A DNA stretch of 64,000 bases from Stappia indica (GTDB lineage Bacteria > Pseudomonadota > Alphaproteobacteria > Rhizobiales > Stappiaceae). The notes beneath the pieces are model-generated. The model was given only the letters and a program-made list of their open reading frames with translations. It did no database searches and was not told the DNA's origin. Shown here piece by piece: positions 7,512 to 19,297 of this stretch. The position numbers and the translations under genes were made by a program. How positions within the stretch are numbered: the first letter of the stretch is position 1; each line of letters begins with the position of its first letter. The stretch spans positions 1 to 64,000 of the forward strand of contig NZ_JAIVMG010000012.1 in NCBI RefSeq assembly GCF_020177335.1. The letters run 5' to 3'.

Positions 7512-8117
7512 ATGGTTGCCGATCTGGAAGAAAGTCTCGACGAGGAAAGTTTCTGCGCTGCCGGCGCGCCGCAGGAGACCGCAAGGCTCCGGCTCGACCT
7601 GCCGCGCAGCGATGACCTTGCCGACATTGTTACCCTTGCCAACAACCGCAAGGTTGCCACCATGGTGGCGACCATGCCCTCACCCTTCACCCTCGACGAC
7701 GGCCGGGCGCTGGTTGCCCGGGCAGCGGCAGCCACCCGCGATCGCGCCAAGTTCGCGATCCGCATGAAGTCGACCGGCCGGTTCATCGGCGCCGCCAGCT
7801 TCCAGCGGTCGGAAGAGGACGGGTCGATCCATCTGGGCTACTGGCTCGGCGAACCGTTCTGGGGCCAGGGGCTGGCGACCGAGGCGGCCCAGTCGGTGGT
7901 CGATTTCATCTTCTGCAGCACCGGCGCAACCCGCCTGACCGGCGCGGCACGGGTGACCAATCCGGCCTCGCGCCGGGTGCTGATGAAATGCGGCTTCCAC
8001 CTGCTCGACCAGGGCATGATCCATTCGCGCGGCGCCGGCGGCCCGGTCGCTGTCGACAGGTTCGGCCTCGACCGGAGCACCTGGCTTGCCCTGAAGCGGT
8101 GGGGCAAGGTGTCCTGA
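7512..8117 (+). CDS. GNAT-family N-acetyltransferase (RimJ/RimL-like)
   Basis: The ATG at 7512 has GGAGG five bases upstream and lies after the terminator; the longer frame would begin inside the terminator stem. The 201-residue product has an RimJ/RimL-type GNAT fold: ETARLRLDLPRSDDLADIV near the N-terminus, IHLGYWLGEPFWGQGLATEA (the acetyl-CoA-binding motif A, R/Q-x-x-G-x-G/A variant) in the middle, and NPASRRVLMKCGFHLL (motif B, the N-x-x-S-x-x-v-l-x-k-x-G-F signature) near the C-terminus. It transfers an acetyl group from acetyl-CoA to a protein N-terminus or a small amine; the substrate cannot be read from the sequence. It stands between the ribosomal-protein pair and obgE with its own ribosome-binding site. 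Confidence 0.88.
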   Translation: MVADLEESLDEESFCAAGAPQETARLRLDLPRSDDLADIVTLANNRKVATMVATMPSPFTLDDGRALVARAAAATRDRAKFAIRMKSTGRFIGAASFQRSEEDGSIHLGYWLGEPFWGQGLATEAAQSVVDFIFCSTGATRLTGAARVTNPASRRVLMKCGFHLLDQGMIHSRGAGGPVAVDRFGLDRSTWLALKRWGKVS

Positions 8118-8273
8118 GGCGGGAAACGAGCCGGGCGGCATGACCGTTCGCGCCGTCAAATCAGGCGGCGTCCGGTTTCAAACCTTGCCGGGAACGCCGG
8201 GGATCGGGTATTGGCTGAGGCTTCGCGGCCCGCGCTCCCGATCACCGGCGCGGCGCCGCCTCCGGCCCTTGCC

Positions 8274-8303
8274 TTGACCACATGATGTTTCCACCTGTTA
8301 CAT
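8274..8303 (+). promoter_or_regulatory. Probable promoter of obgE
   Basis: TTGACC (8274-8279) and TTACAT (8298-8303) are 18 bases apart and end 35 bases before the obgE start codon. The spacing and the -35 are good and the -10 is fair. It probably also drives the closely spaced proB and proA. Confidence 0.5.
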
Positions 8304-8311
8304 CGGCCTGA

Positions 8312-9382
<1,071 letters not shown>

Positions 9383-9392
9383 GACCGGTGAC

Positions 9393-10595
9393 ATGAGCGA
9401 AACGCGCGAACAGGATGGCGGGCCGCTTTCCCGCTACAAACGCATTGTCGTCAAGATCGGCTCCGCCCTGCTGGTGGAGCGCGGCGCGTTGAAACGTGCC
9501 TGGCTGGACGCCCTGTGCGCCGACCTTGCGGCGCTCTCCGAACGGGGCGCGGAGGTGATCGTCGTCTCCTCCGGGGCGATCGCGCTCGGGCGCGGCGTGC
9601 TCGGCCTGCCGCGCGGCGCCCTGAAGCTGGAGCAGGCGCAGGCCGCCGCTTCGGTCGGTCAGGTGGCCCTCGGCCACGCCTATGCCGAAGCCCTTGGCGG
9701 ACGCGGCCTGACCGCCGGCCAGATCCTGCTGACGCTCGGCGACACGGAAGAGCGCCGGCGCTATCTCAACGCCCGCGCCACGCTGGAAACCCTGTTGCGG
9801 CTGGGGGCGGTGCCGATCGTCAACGAAAACGACACGGTGGCCACCTCGGAAATCCGCTACGGCGACAATGACCGGCTTGCCGCCCGGGTCGCGACCATGG
9901 CCAGCGCCGATTGTCTGGTGCTCCTGTCCGATGTGGACGGGCTCTACACCGCGCCGCCGGCCTCCGACCCGACGGCCGAGTTCCTGCCGCGCGTACCGCG
10001 CATCACGGCGGAAATCGAGGCCATGGCCGGCGCCGCCGGCTCGGAGCTGTCACGCGGCGGCATGCGCACCAAGATCGACGCGGCGAAGATCGCCACTGCG
10101 GCCGGCACCGTCATGGCGATCGCCAGCGGCACGCGGCTCAACCCGCTGGCGGCCATCGAGGCGGGCGGACGGGCCACCTGGTTCGAGGCCCGCTCCACCC
10201 CCGCCAGCGCCCGCAAGGCCTGGATCGGCGGGCATCTGGAACCGCGCGGCACGTTGCAGCTCGATGCCGGGGCGATCCGGGCGGTGATCGCCGGCAAGAG
10301 CCTGCTGCCGGCGGGCGTGCGGGCGGTGACCGGCGCATTCAGCCGGGGCGACGCGGTGCGTCTGCTTGGCCCCGATGGCCGCGACATCGGCCGTGGCCTC
10401 GTGGCCTATGACCACCCGGACGCGCAGCGGATCATCGGGCGGAACAGCCGCGAGATCTCCGCGATTCTCGGTTATGCGGGACGCGCGGAAATGGTACACA
10501 GGGACGATCTCGTCCTGAGCGGGCATACGGGCGAACCGACGGCCCAGGCGCTGCCGGAGGCCACTGGCCAGACGGGCAGCGCCAACCAACTTTGA
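9393..10595 (+). CDS. proB: Glutamate 5-kinase with PUA domain
   Basis: The first step of proline synthesis: phosphorylation of glutamate by ATP to gamma-glutamyl phosphate, which ProA reduces. The 400-residue protein has an amino-acid-kinase domain ([65 protein letters not shown]) and a C-terminal PUA domain from about 285 ([21 protein letters not shown]). The PUA domain is the form usual in Proteobacteria. The start at 9393 lies 10 bp after obgE. It is followed 39 bp later by proA, its pathway partner. End-product inhibition by proline is expected from the family, not shown by the sequence. Confidence 0.97.
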   Translation: MSETREQDGGPLSRYKRIVVKIGSALLVERGALKRAWLDALCADLAALSERGAEVIVVSSGAIALGRGVLGLPRGALKLEQAQAAASVGQVALGHAYAEALGGRGLTAGQILLTLGDTEERRRYLNARATLETLLRLGAVPIVNENDTVATSEIRYGDNDRLAARVATMASADCLVLLSDVDGLYTAPPASDPTAEFLPRVPRITAEIEAMAGAAGSELSRGGMRTKIDAAKIATAAGTVMAIASGTRLNPLAAIEAGGRATWFEARSTPASARKAWIGGHLEPRGTLQLDAGAIRAVIAGKSLLPAGVRAVTGAFSRGDAVRLLGPDGRDIGRGLVAYDHPDAQRIIGRNSREISAILGYAGRAEMVHRDDLVLSGHTGEPTAQALPEATGQTGSANQL

Positions 10596-10634
10596 GCGAG
10601 ACGCAGGCTTTCCCTGCCAAGAGGAAGACGGACC

Positions 10635-11921
10635 ATGCTTGAGCTGGCAACCACGGGCAAGACTGACATCGCCGATCTGATGCGGGACATGGGCGCGCGG
10701 GCACGCGCGGCAGCACGGCAGATCGCCATGGCGCCGGCGGAACGCAAGAACGCAGCCCTGCATGCCATGGCAGCGGAAGTCCGCGCCGGACAGGCCGAAA
10801 TCCTTGCGGCCAATGCCGAGGACATCAAGGCGATGACCGAGGGCGGCCAGACCGCCGCCTATCTCGATCGGGGCACGCTGACGGGCGAGCGGATCGAGGC
10901 CATTGCCGCCGGGCTTGAGGCCATCGCCGCGCTGGAGGATCCTGTCGGCGCCGTCATCAGTGCCTGGGACCGGCCCAATGGCCTCAGGATCGAACGGGTG
11001 CGCACGCCGCTCGGCGTGATCGGCGTGATCTACGAAAGCCGTCCGAATGTCACGGTCGATGCCGGCGCCCTGTGCCTGAAAGCCGGCAATGCGGTGATCC
11101 TGCGCGGCGGCTCGGATACGATCCGCTCCAACCTCGCCCTGCACCGGGCGCTGACCCGGGGGCTGGAGGCAGCGGGTCTGCCCGCCGACGCCATTCAGGT
11201 GGTGCCGGTGACCGACCGTGCCGCTGTCGGCGAGATGCTCAAGGGGCTCGACGGAAAGATCGATGTGATCGTGCCGCGCGGCGGCAAGAGCCTGGTCGCC
11301 CGGGTGCAGAGCGAAGCCCGGGTGCCGGTCTTTGCTCATCTGGAGGGCCTGTGTCATCTGATCGTCGACCGCAGCGCCGATCTGGACATGGCCGTCAGCG
11401 TCGTCACCAATGCCAAGATGCGGCGCACCGGCATCTGCGGCGCGCTGGAAACCCTGCTGGTGGACCGGGCGGTCGCCGCGACCCATCTGGCGCCGATCTG
11501 TGAAGCGCTCATCGCCAAGGGCTGCGAGCTTCGGGGCGATGCCGAGGTTTGCGCCGCCATCCCCGAAGCAAAGCCCGCCGTGGAGCAGGACTGGCGGACC
11601 GAGTATCTCGACGCGGTGCTGTCGATCCGCATCGTCGACGACCTTAATGCCGCCATCGAGCACATCGAAACCTATAGCTCCCATCACACCGACGGCATCA
11701 TCACCGATGATCCGGCGGCGGCGGAGGCGTTCTTCAACGCGGTCGATTCGGCGATTCTGACCCACAATGCCTCGACTCAGTTCGCCGATGGCGGGGAATT
11801 CGGCATGGGCGCGGAAATCGGCATCGCCACCGGGCGGATGCATGCGCGCGGGCCGGTTGGCGTGGAACAGCTCACCAGCTTCAAGTACCGGGTGCGCGGC
11901 ACGGGACAGGTCCGTCCCTGA
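10635..11921 (+). CDS. proA: Glutamate-5-semialdehyde dehydrogenase (gamma-glutamyl phosphate reductase)
   Basis: Second step of proline synthesis: NADPH-dependent reduction of gamma-glutamyl phosphate to glutamate-5-semialdehyde in the cytoplasm. The 428 residues have the family length and landmarks: [17 protein letters not shown], the glycine-rich [14 protein letters not shown], the segment [17 protein letters not shown], the catalytic-cysteine region [16 protein letters not shown], and [30 protein letters not shown] near the C-terminus. The ATG at 10635 has AAGAGGAAG upstream. It follows proB by 39 bp and precedes nadD by 46 bp, so the three are probably one transcript. Confidence 0.97.
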   Translation: MLELATTGKTDIADLMRDMGARARAAARQIAMAPAERKNAALHAMAAEVRAGQAEILAANAEDIKAMTEGGQTAAYLDRGTLTGERIEAIAAGLEAIAALEDPVGAVISAWDRPNGLRIERVRTPLGVIGVIYESRPNVTVDAGALCLKAGNAVILRGGSDTIRSNLALHRALTRGLEAAGLPADAIQVVPVTDRAAVGEMLKGLDGKIDVIVPRGGKSLVARVQSEARVPVFAHLEGLCHLIVDRSADLDMAVSVVTNAKMRRTGICGALETLLVDRAVAATHLAPICEALIAKGCELRGDAEVCAAIPEAKPAVEQDWRTEYLDAVLSIRIVDDLNAAIEHIETYSSHHTDGIITDDPAAAEAFFNAVDSAILTHNASTQFADGGEFGMGAEIGIATGRMHARGPVGVEQLTSFKYRVRGTGQVRP

Positions 11922-11967
11922 CGATGGCCGCTCTGCCCCGCCCCTGCCCGCCCGCCTTGCGGACCGC

Positions 11968-12630
11968 ATGACGGGTTCGCTCGACCTTCCCTGGTCCGAT
12001 CCGAGGCTGCGCATTCCCCATGCGGAGCCCGGCAATCGGATCGGTCTGTTCGGCGGCTCGTTCAACCCGCCGCATTCCGGCCATCGGCTGGTGGCGGAGG
12101 TGGCCCTGAAACGGCTCGGGCTGAACCAGGTCTGGTGGATGGTGACGCCAGGCAACCCCTTGAAGGATCACGCGAACCTGGCGCCGCTTTCCGAACGGCT
12201 CGATCACGTTGCCCGTTTTGCCGATCATCCGGCCATGCGCGTCACGGCGCTGGAGGCGCGGTTCCCCACCAGCTACAGCGCCCGCACCATCGATCGGCTG
12301 ATCCGCCTGCGTCCGCGTCTCAGCTTCGTCTGGATCATGGGCGCGGACAACCTGGCGGGCTTCCACCGCTGGCAGGATTGGCGCGACATCATGCAACGCC
12401 TGCCGGTGGCAATCGTCGACCGGCCCGGCGCCACCTTGTCGCCGCTGTCGGCGCCAGCGGCGCATGCCTTCGCCGCCGCACGGGTGGATGAGGCCTGCGC
12501 CGCGTCGCTTGCCTCGCGCCCGCCGCCCGCCTGGACATTCCTGCACACGCCGCTCGATTCCACCTCTTCCACGGCCTTGCGTGACCGTCCGGGCCGGGAG
12601 AACCCGCGCCGATCCGCGACCATGCCTTGA
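11968..12630 (+). CDS. nadD: Nicotinate-nucleotide adenylyltransferase
   Basis: Joins nicotinate mononucleotide and ATP to deamido-NAD, a late step of NAD synthesis. I start it at the ATG at 11968 (MTGSLDLPWSDPRLRIPHA), which gives 220 residues; the longer frame would overlap proA. The nucleotidyltransferase motif GLFGGSFNPPHSGH is intact, as are WWMVTPGNPLK and FVWIMGADNLAGFHRW. Near the C-terminus DSTSSTALR matches the second ATP-binding motif (S-S-T-x-I/L-R). It ends just 25 bp before a MITE copy, which separates it from rsfS, its usual downstream neighbour. Confidence 0.95.
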   Translation: MTGSLDLPWSDPRLRIPHAEPGNRIGLFGGSFNPPHSGHRLVAEVALKRLGLNQVWWMVTPGNPLKDHANLAPLSERLDHVARFADHPAMRVTALEARFPTSYSARTIDRLIRLRPRLSFVWIMGADNLAGFHRWQDWRDIMQRLPVAIVDRPGATLSPLSAPAAHAFAAARVDEACAASLASRPPPAWTFLHTPLDSTSSTALRDRPGRENPRRSATMP

Positions 12631-12655
12631 AAAGGCCCCTATCCCCAGCGTATCC

Positions 12656-12924
12656 TAGGGTGTAGACCCATAAATGAGGTCGAAATGGTTTGAGGCGGAC
12701 TGCTTCTGATCAAGGAGCGAAAGCACAGGAAATGTGGTTCATTTTCAAGTCTTTCGCGACGTGAGAGCAGGTGCAATCCGGTCAAATCCGAAGGACATGG
12801 AAATGGCTTCACCCCGCGTCGTCAGCGCGCTTGACCGGGCAAAAAGCCCGCTCTGCGCACACTTTCTCGCGGAAGGTTCGCCATTTCCCATGCCATATCA
12901 CCTCATTTATGGGTCTACACCCTA
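12656..12924. mobile_element. MITE copy 1 (269 bp, perfect 24-bp terminal inverted repeats)
   Basis: The left end TAGGGTGTAGACCC (continuing through 12679) is the exact reverse complement of the right end (12901-12924). A second copy at 14142-14411 matches it over its full length at roughly 86 percent by eye. Both are bounded by TA, consistent with a TA target duplication. There is no transposase gene, so it is non-autonomous and would need an enzyme supplied elsewhere in the genome. It lies between nadD and rsfS, which are normally close neighbours. The family of the parent element is not identified. Confidence 0.88.
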
Positions 12925-13083
12925 CGGCAGCGCTCTGGGAGGATAACCGCAGTCGCCTTCCCGGATGTGCCGGGTCGGGCATGGCTATCTGGACAGAATT
13001 CCGGATGGCGTCACAGCCCATCAATGCAAACTGGACGAAAGGCAATCCGTCTGAGCATGACCTTTGAGACCGAGGGGACGGCC

Positions 13084-13458
13084 ATGACCGCTCCTCATCC
13101 CGTCGCAGCCGGCACGCAGAAGCGTGTGGGGTTGCACGACACCGTTCTCGCCTCGCTCGCCGATTCGAAGGCCGAGGACATCGTTTCCATCGACATCACC
13201 GGAAAATCCTCGATGGCCGACCAGGTTGTCGTTGCCTCCGGGCGGTCGCACCGGCACGTGGGTGCCATTGCCGACCACCTGCTGCGCGACATCAAGGAGG
13301 CTGGCCACGGGACTGCGCGGGTCGAGGGGGTACCGCAGTGTGACTGGGTGCTGATCGACGCGGGCGATGTGATCATCCACATCTTCCGGCCAGAGGTGCG
13401 CGACTTCTACAACATCGAGAAGATGTGGTCGGTCGACGTCTCCGCACCGGGGCACTGA
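13084..13458 (+). CDS. rsfS: Ribosomal silencing factor RsfS
   Basis: The ATG at 13084 has GAGGGG seven bases upstream; alternatives at 13057 and 12967 lack a good site and add no conserved sequence. The 124-residue product carries the RsfS/DUF143 core: SKAEDIVSIDITGKSSMADQ, VVASGRSHRHVGAIADHLL, RVEGVPQCDWVLIDAGDVII and HIFRPEVRDFYNIEKMW. RsfS binds L14 on the 50S subunit and blocks joining to 30S when nutrients are low. It normally lies between nadD and rlmH, as here, but in this genome a MITE stands on each side of the rsfS-rlmH pair, so its transcription may start at or within the first MITE. Confidence 0.95.
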   Translation: MTAPHPVAAGTQKRVGLHDTVLASLADSKAEDIVSIDITGKSSMADQVVVASGRSHRHVGAIADHLLRDIKEAGHGTARVEGVPQCDWVLIDAGDVIIHIFRPEVRDFYNIEKMWSVDVSAPGH

Positions 13459-13661
13459 CGCAGGCCGAGGCCTGAACCTGCCACGCGGCGCATAGCGCCG
13501 GCCAATCCGGGCCGGCGAAGGGGATGGGCGCGCTCCCTTCCCCCTTTCGGGCAAGGGTCGCCGACAGGCGCCCGCCTTGATGCCTCCGCCCATGGCCCGC
13601 GTCCATGCGCGGCGTTGCGGATGGCCCATTTCCTTCCAGACACCAACCGGTTGCCCAAGAC

Positions 13662-14144
13662 ATGCGCGTTCATCTTGCCTGCATCGGCCGCCTGAAATCC
13701 GGCCCTGAACGCGACCTGTTCGACCGCTACGCCGATCGCGCGCGCAAGGCCGGCCGGGCGCTCGGGCTTACCCTGTCGCCGGTGATCGAATTGCCGGAGG
13801 CGCGGGCCCCGCGCGCCGAGGACCGCAAGGCCGCCGAGGCCGAGGCACTGCTCGCCGCCCTGCCCGCCGGCGCCGTGATCGTCGCCCTCGACGAGGGCGG
13901 CAAGACCATGACCAGCGAGCGGTTCGCGCAGATGCTGGAACAGCACAAGGACACCGGCTCCTCCGATCTCGCCCTTGTCATCGGCGGACCGGACGGCCAT
14001 GGCGAGGCGCTATTGCAGGCCTCACGCATGTCCCTTGCGCTTGGCCCGATGACCTGGCCACATCAGATCGCCCGGGTGCTGATCTGCGAACAGGTCTACC
14101 GGGCCATCACCATTCTCAGCGGCCACCCGTACCACCGCACCTAG
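13662..14144 (+). CDS. rlmH: 23S rRNA (pseudouridine-1915-N3) methyltransferase RlmH
   Basis: SPOUT methyltransferase that uses S-adenosylmethionine to methylate pseudouridine 1915 in helix 69 of 23S rRNA. The start at 13662 (MRVHLACIGRLKSGPE) gives 160 residues, close to the 155 of E. coli. LALVIGGPDGHG (knot loop), SLALGPMTWPHQIARVLICE and the C-terminal HPYHR signature are all present. The stop codon TAG (14142-14144) is the first three bases of the second MITE, so the element inserted exactly at the end of the gene and supplies its stop while leaving the HPYHR terminus intact. The ribosome-binding site is weak. Confidence 0.95.
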   Translation: MRVHLACIGRLKSGPERDLFDRYADRARKAGRALGLTLSPVIELPEARAPRAEDRKAAEAEALLAALPAGAVIVALDEGGKTMTSERFAQMLEQHKDTGSSDLALVIGGPDGHGEALLQASRMSLALGPMTWPHQIARVLICEQVYRAITILSGHPYHRT

Positions 14145-14411
14145 GGTCTGGACTCATAAATGAGGTCGAAATGGTTTGAGACGGATTGCTCCTGATCGAG
14201 GAGCGGAAGCGCAGGAAATGTGGTTCATTTTCAAGCCTTTCGCGACGCATGAGCAGGCGCAATCCGGTCAAATCCTTCAGGACATGGAAATGGCTTCACC
14301 TTGCGTCGTCAGCGCGTTTGACCGGACAACAAGCCCGCTCCGCACGCCCTTCCTCGCAGTCTCTTGCCATTTCCCATGCCATATCAGCCTCATTTATGAG
14401 TCCAGACCCTA
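14142..14411. mobile_element. MITE copy 2 (270 bp, perfect 24-bp terminal inverted repeats)
   Basis: The left end TAGGGTCTGGACTC (14142-14165) is the exact reverse complement of the right end (14388-14411). It is in the same orientation as copy 1. The two copies differ at three positions in each terminal repeat, and each change on the left is matched by the compensating change on the right, so both keep perfect pairing. The flanks are TA, and CTAG on both sides of this copy. It overlaps the rlmH stop codon. No protein is encoded. Confidence 0.88.
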
Positions 14412-14535
14412 GGGAACCGCGCAAGCTCCTCCGCACGGCGCTCGCGTCTGGGGAAAACGATGAGGCAAGGCGGATTGCCCGTTTTCCGCCCAATTTCTCA
14501 GGTAGCGCTTGACGCTGAGGCAGCAGGGGGGAGGC

Positions 14536-14569
14536 TTAACCACTCGTTAGGGTTGACGTTTCGTTAACG
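14536..14569 (+). promoter_or_regulatory. Two tandem CtrA-like boxes upstream of envC
   Basis: TTAA-N7-TTAG (14536-14550) and TTGA-N7-TTAAC (14553-14568) each match the CtrA consensus TTAA-N7-TTAAC with one or two changes; their starts are 17 bp apart. CtrA is the alphaproteobacterial cell-cycle regulator, and the downstream gene is a septal hydrolase activator, a fitting target. The assignment is by motif only. The rest of 14412-14676 has no gene that I can support. Confidence 0.5.
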
Positions 14570-14676
14570 TCCATCGGGCAGACTTTTGTCCATGAAACAA
14601 GCCCGCCTCCGCCGGACCTTTCCTAAAGATGTCCTGCCGGAGAGACCGAGCGGCAAGTCGCAGGGGATTGCCAAGA

Positions 14677-16088
14677 GTGAAGCGAACATGGTTCGCGCTG
14701 GCAGCCGTTTGTCTTACGTCCGTGTTCGGGCCCGCAAACGGGCCCATGCCCGCCCAGGCGGTGGAGCAGGAACCGGCCCGGACCGATGCGGATGGCACTT
14801 CCGCCAGAGCGGCGAAAGACGCCGCAACAAGCGGGAAGGCAAGCGCCGCGCAAGAGATGAAGGGGGGCAAGGATCCACTCGCGGATCGAAAAGCCCAACG
14901 GGAAGAAGAGCTGTCCGCGCTGACGCGCGACCTGTCGTTGTCGGCCGACCGGCAGGCAGCGATCGCCCGGGAGATCCGCGCGATCGACCGGGACAGACAG
15001 GCTTTGAATACGGATCTGCTGCGAACCGCCCAACGGGTGACGCAGCTGGAAGAGCAGTTGGCGGCGACCGAAAGCCGGTTGCGCCGACTGGGGGAAAACG
15101 AGGACGCCGTGCGCGCTTCTTTGGCTGACCGACAGGATGTGCTCGCCGAAGTGCTCTCCGCCCTGCAGCGGATCGGGCAGCGGCCGCCGCCGGCGCTCGC
15201 GGTACGCCCCAAGGATGCGCTTGGCGCGGTGCGCAGTGCGCTGTTGCTCAATGCGGTGATGCCGGATCTGCATATCGAGGCGCAGGCGCTTGCCAGCGAC
15301 CTGGCCGAGCTGCGTAAACTGAAACTGTCGAGCGCCGCCGAGCGGGACCGGCTGGTGGCCGATACGGGCCGGCTCAACGAAGAGCGGCACCGGGTCGAGC
15401 TTCTGGTCGCCTCGAAGCGGCGCGAGCAGGAACGCAGCCAGGCCGAACTCGAGCAGGAGCAGGCGCGCTCGGAAGAACTGGCCCAAAAGGCGAAATCCCT
15501 GGAAGACCTGATCTCCAGCCTGGAAAACGAGATCGTCAGCGCGCGCGAGGCGGCAGAGGCGGCCCGCAAGGCGGCTCTCGCCCGGGCGAGCGGCAAGACC
15601 CGCGATCAGGATCCGTTCAAGGATCCGGGGCGGCTTGCCCCGGCCATGGCCTTTGCTTCGGCCAAGGGACGGCTCACCGCACCGGTATCGGGCACGCTGC
15701 TGCGCGATTTCGGTGCCGATGACGGCTTCGGCGGACGCAGCCAGGGCCGTTCGATCGCCACCCGGGCCCGGGCCCAGGTGGTGTCACCGGCGGATGGTTG
15801 GGTGGTCTATGCCGGCCCCTTCCGCTCCTATGGCGAGGTCTTGATCCTCAACGCCGGGGATGGATATCATATCCTCCTTGCCGGGATGGACCGGATCCGG
15901 GTGCAGCAGGGGCAATTCGTGCTGGCCGGCGAGCCAGTGGCGGCGATGGGCGATACACGGATCGCCAGTGCCGCGACGATCGACCTTTCTGCACCGCAGC
16001 CGGTGCTCTATGTAGAATTTAGGAAAGACGGCATTTCGATCGACTCTTCCCCCTGGTGGAGCCGACCCGAAGACGAAAAGGTTCGCGG

Positions 16089-16092
<4 letters not shown>
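14677..16092 (+). CDS. Murein hydrolase activator, EnvC-like (degenerate M23/LytM)
   Basis: Start is uncertain: I prefer GTG at 14677 (VKRTWFALAAVCLTSVFG, a signal peptide) with AGGGG upstream; an in-frame ATG lies at 14629. After the signal peptide come long coiled-coil segments (about residues 65-320, rich in Glu, Arg and Leu), then a C-terminal LytM domain (about 350-465) with GTLLRDFGADDG, VVSPADGWVVYAGPFRSYG and LILNAGDGYHILLAG. The zinc ligands of active M23 peptidases are missing: H-x-G-x-D is replaced around RSQGRSI, and HxH by LYVEF. That fits an EnvC/DipM-type activator of periplasmic amidases rather than an enzyme. The stop overlaps the ctpA start (ATGA). CtrA-like boxes lie about 110-140 bp upstream. 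Confidence 0.88.
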
Positions 16093-17426
<1,334 letters not shown>

Positions 17427-17432
17427 TATCCT

Positions 17433-17464
17433 CCAAGGCCGCACCCGCCGGGGCGCGGCCTTGG
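17433..17464 (+). terminator. Ten-base-stem hairpin after ctpA
   Basis: CCAAGGCCGC (17433-17442) pairs perfectly with GCGGCCTTGG (17455-17464), beginning seven bases after the ctpA stop. No T-run follows, so it may be a terminator helped by Rho or a 3' stabilising stem. Confidence 0.5.
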
Positions 17465-17547
17465 ACATGACAGCCCAGGACATCCGGGAAACCGGCCGAT
17501 AGGGAGCGGCCGGACCAGCCTCCCGTGAAACGCGACAAAGAGGGATC

Positions 17548-18726
17548 ATGGCGGGCAATGACCTGTCGGCACCGCTGGGGCTCGGCAAACGTAGATACCT
17601 CAATCTCCCTCTTGGCCTGATCGGCGCGGGGCTGGCCACGGTTCTCGTGACCACCGCGCTTGTGTGGATCGGCGTGGTGGAAGACCCGCTTGGCGGTGAG
17701 CCGATGGCCACCGTTCCGCTGGAACGGTCGGTGGACGGCCTGTCTTCCCGCGATTTCGGCGTTGTCGAGATTCGGCCATCGCTCGAAAACAAGGGCCAGA
17801 ACGGCACCGGAAGCCCAGGCGAGACGAACGAACCGCTCGGCCCCCGCTTCGAGCCCAAACCACCCACCGAGACCGAGAACGGTCCGCATCCGGCCAAGGT
17901 CGCGGTCTCCGGCGTCGGCGGGTTGTCGTTCCGCCCCGACGCCCGGCTGATCGAGCCCGGCCCGCATGGCCCGATGCCCAAGGTCTCCGATGGCGGGCTC
18001 CGGCCACTCGACATCTACGCCCGCCCGGCAAGCCAGACCTACACCGCCGTTCCCAAGATCGCGATCATCGTCGGTGGCCTCGGCCTATCGCAGACCAGCA
18101 CCCAGGCGGCCATCGAGCGGCTCCCGGCCGACGTGACCCTTGGTTTCGCTCCCTATGGCGCCAGTCTCGACCGTTGGATGCAGCATGCCCGCCGCGACGG
18201 CCACGAGATCCTGCTGCAATTGCCGATGGAGCCATTCGACTATCCCGACAACGATCCCGGCCCACACACCCTGCTGGTCAGCCATAACACCAAACAGCTC
18301 AACGAGCGGCTGTCCTGGCTGCTCAGCCGCATGACCAATTACGTCGGCGTGATGAACTACATGGGCGCAAGATTCAGCGCCACAGACACCTCGCTGGCGA
18401 TGCTGCTTGAAGGCATCACCGAGCGAGGCCTGATGTACACAGACGACGGCTCCTCCTCGCGCAGCAAGGCGGAGGCCATCGCCAAGGGCCTGCGCACCCC
18501 CTTTTCCCAGGCCGATCTGGTGATCGACGATGTGCCGCGGCCGGCGGAGATCACCGCCCGGCTGTTGCAGCTAGAAGGCACCGCCCGCGCACAAGGGGTC
18601 GCGGTCGGCGTCGCCAGCGCCCTGCCGGTTACCATCGAACAGCTGTCGGCCTGGTCGAAGGACCTGGAGGAGCGTGGCCTGCAACTGGTTCCGATCAGCG
18701 CCTCCATCGACCGAACTTCCCGGTAG
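17548..18726 (+). CDS. Divergent polysaccharide deacetylase (YibQ/DUF610 family)
   Basis: The 392-residue product has an N-terminal transmembrane segment ([20 protein letters not shown], residues about 23-42), a proline-rich periplasmic linker to about 165, and a C-terminal domain (about 170-385) recognised by [55 protein letters not shown] and [11 protein letters not shown]. The family is related to NodB-type carbohydrate deacetylases, but the usual D-D/H-H metal residues are only partly kept, so catalysis is unproven. It follows ctpA and precedes rppH on the same strand. A role in processing envelope glycans is likely from context and fold. ATG 17548 has AAAGAGGGA upstream. Confidence 0.85.
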   Translation: MAGNDLSAPLGLGKRRYLNLPLGLIGAGLATVLVTTALVWIGVVEDPLGGEPMATVPLERSVDGLSSRDFGVVEIRPSLENKGQNGTGSPGETNEPLGPRFEPKPPTETENGPHPAKVAVSGVGGLSFRPDARLIEPGPHGPMPKVSDGGLRPLDIYARPASQTYTAVPKIAIIVGGLGLSQTSTQAAIERLPADVTLGFAPYGASLDRWMQHARRDGHEILLQLPMEPFDYPDNDPGPHTLLVSHNTKQLNERLSWLLSRMTNYVGVMNYMGARFSATDTSLAMLLEGITERGLMYTDDGSSSRSKAEAIAKGLRTPFSQADLVIDDVPRPAEITARLLQLEGTARAQGVAVGVASALPVTIEQLSAWSKDLEERGLQLVPISASIDRTSR

Positions 18727-18787
18727 GCGCGTCTCCCCCGCACCCTTGCCTTCGACCGTCTGCCCATCCACGCCGGAGCCCCCCGGA

Positions 18788-19297
18788 ATGCCTGATACCG
18801 CAATGCCAGACACCGCCCTGCCCTACCGTCCCTGCGTCGGCGTCATGCTGATCAATCCGGCCGGCCTTGTCTGGATCGGCAAGCGCGATCCGTCCGGCGG
18901 GGCCGACAAGGCCCATGCCTGGCAGATGCCGCAAGGGGGGATCGACACCGGCGAAACCCCGCTGGCTGCCGCCAGGCGGGAGCTCTACGAGGAAACCTCC
19001 ATCCGGTCTGTCAGCCTGATCGCCGAGGCCCCCGGCTGGTATGCCTATGATTATTCGCCTGAGATCATCCAGGCGAGCCGTCGCGGCCGGTATCGCGGCC
19101 AGACGCAGAAATGGTTCGCCTTTCGCTTCGATGGCGCGGAAGACGAGATCAACATCCTGGCGCCGCCGGACGACCACAAGGCAGAGTTCTGCAACTGGCG
19201 CTGGAGCCGGGCGGCGGAGTTGCCGGAGCTGGTGATACCGTTCAAGCGCAAGGTCTACGAACAGATCGTCCAGGCTTTCGCGCCTTTCACCGTCTGA
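18788..19297 (+). CDS. rppH: RNA pyrophosphohydrolase (Nudix)
   Basis: Removes pyrophosphate from the 5' end of triphosphorylated mRNA and so opens it to RNase E decay; many Rhizobiales homologues are named IalA/InvA from Bartonella. The ATG at 18788 gives 169 residues; a second in-frame ATG lies five codons later. The Nudix box is complete: [20 protein letters not shown] followed by [22 protein letters not shown] and WQMPQGGID are typical RppH N-terminal features, and [16 protein letters not shown] is the family's central segment. The gene's 3' end overlaps that of convergent queG by 11 bases. Confidence 0.96.
   Translation: MPDTAMPDTALPYRPCVGVMLINPAGLVWIGKRDPSGGADKAHAWQMPQGGIDTGETPLAAARRELYEETSIRSVSLIAEAPGWYAYDYSPEIIQASRRGRYRGQTQKWFAFRFDGAEDEINILAPPDDHKAEFCNWRWSRAAELPELVIPFKRKVYEQIVQAFAPFTV

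Noticed and set aside
10050-12155. A 701-residue minus-strand open frame opposite proB, proA and nadD
   Set aside because: It crosses three well-supported plus-strand genes and has no motif; high GC explains the lack of stops.
12734-13067. Short open frames inside the first MITE as transposase remnants
   Set aside because: The frames are not conserved between the two MITE copies (substitutions do not favour synonymous sites) and match no transposase motif that I recognise.
14586-15128. A plus-strand open frame of 180 residues starting MKQARLRRTF as the true gene downstream of the CtrA boxes
   Set aside because: It overlaps the EnvC-like gene in another frame, is low-complexity, and lacks conserved motifs, whereas the EnvC frame has a signal peptide, coiled coils and a LytM domain.
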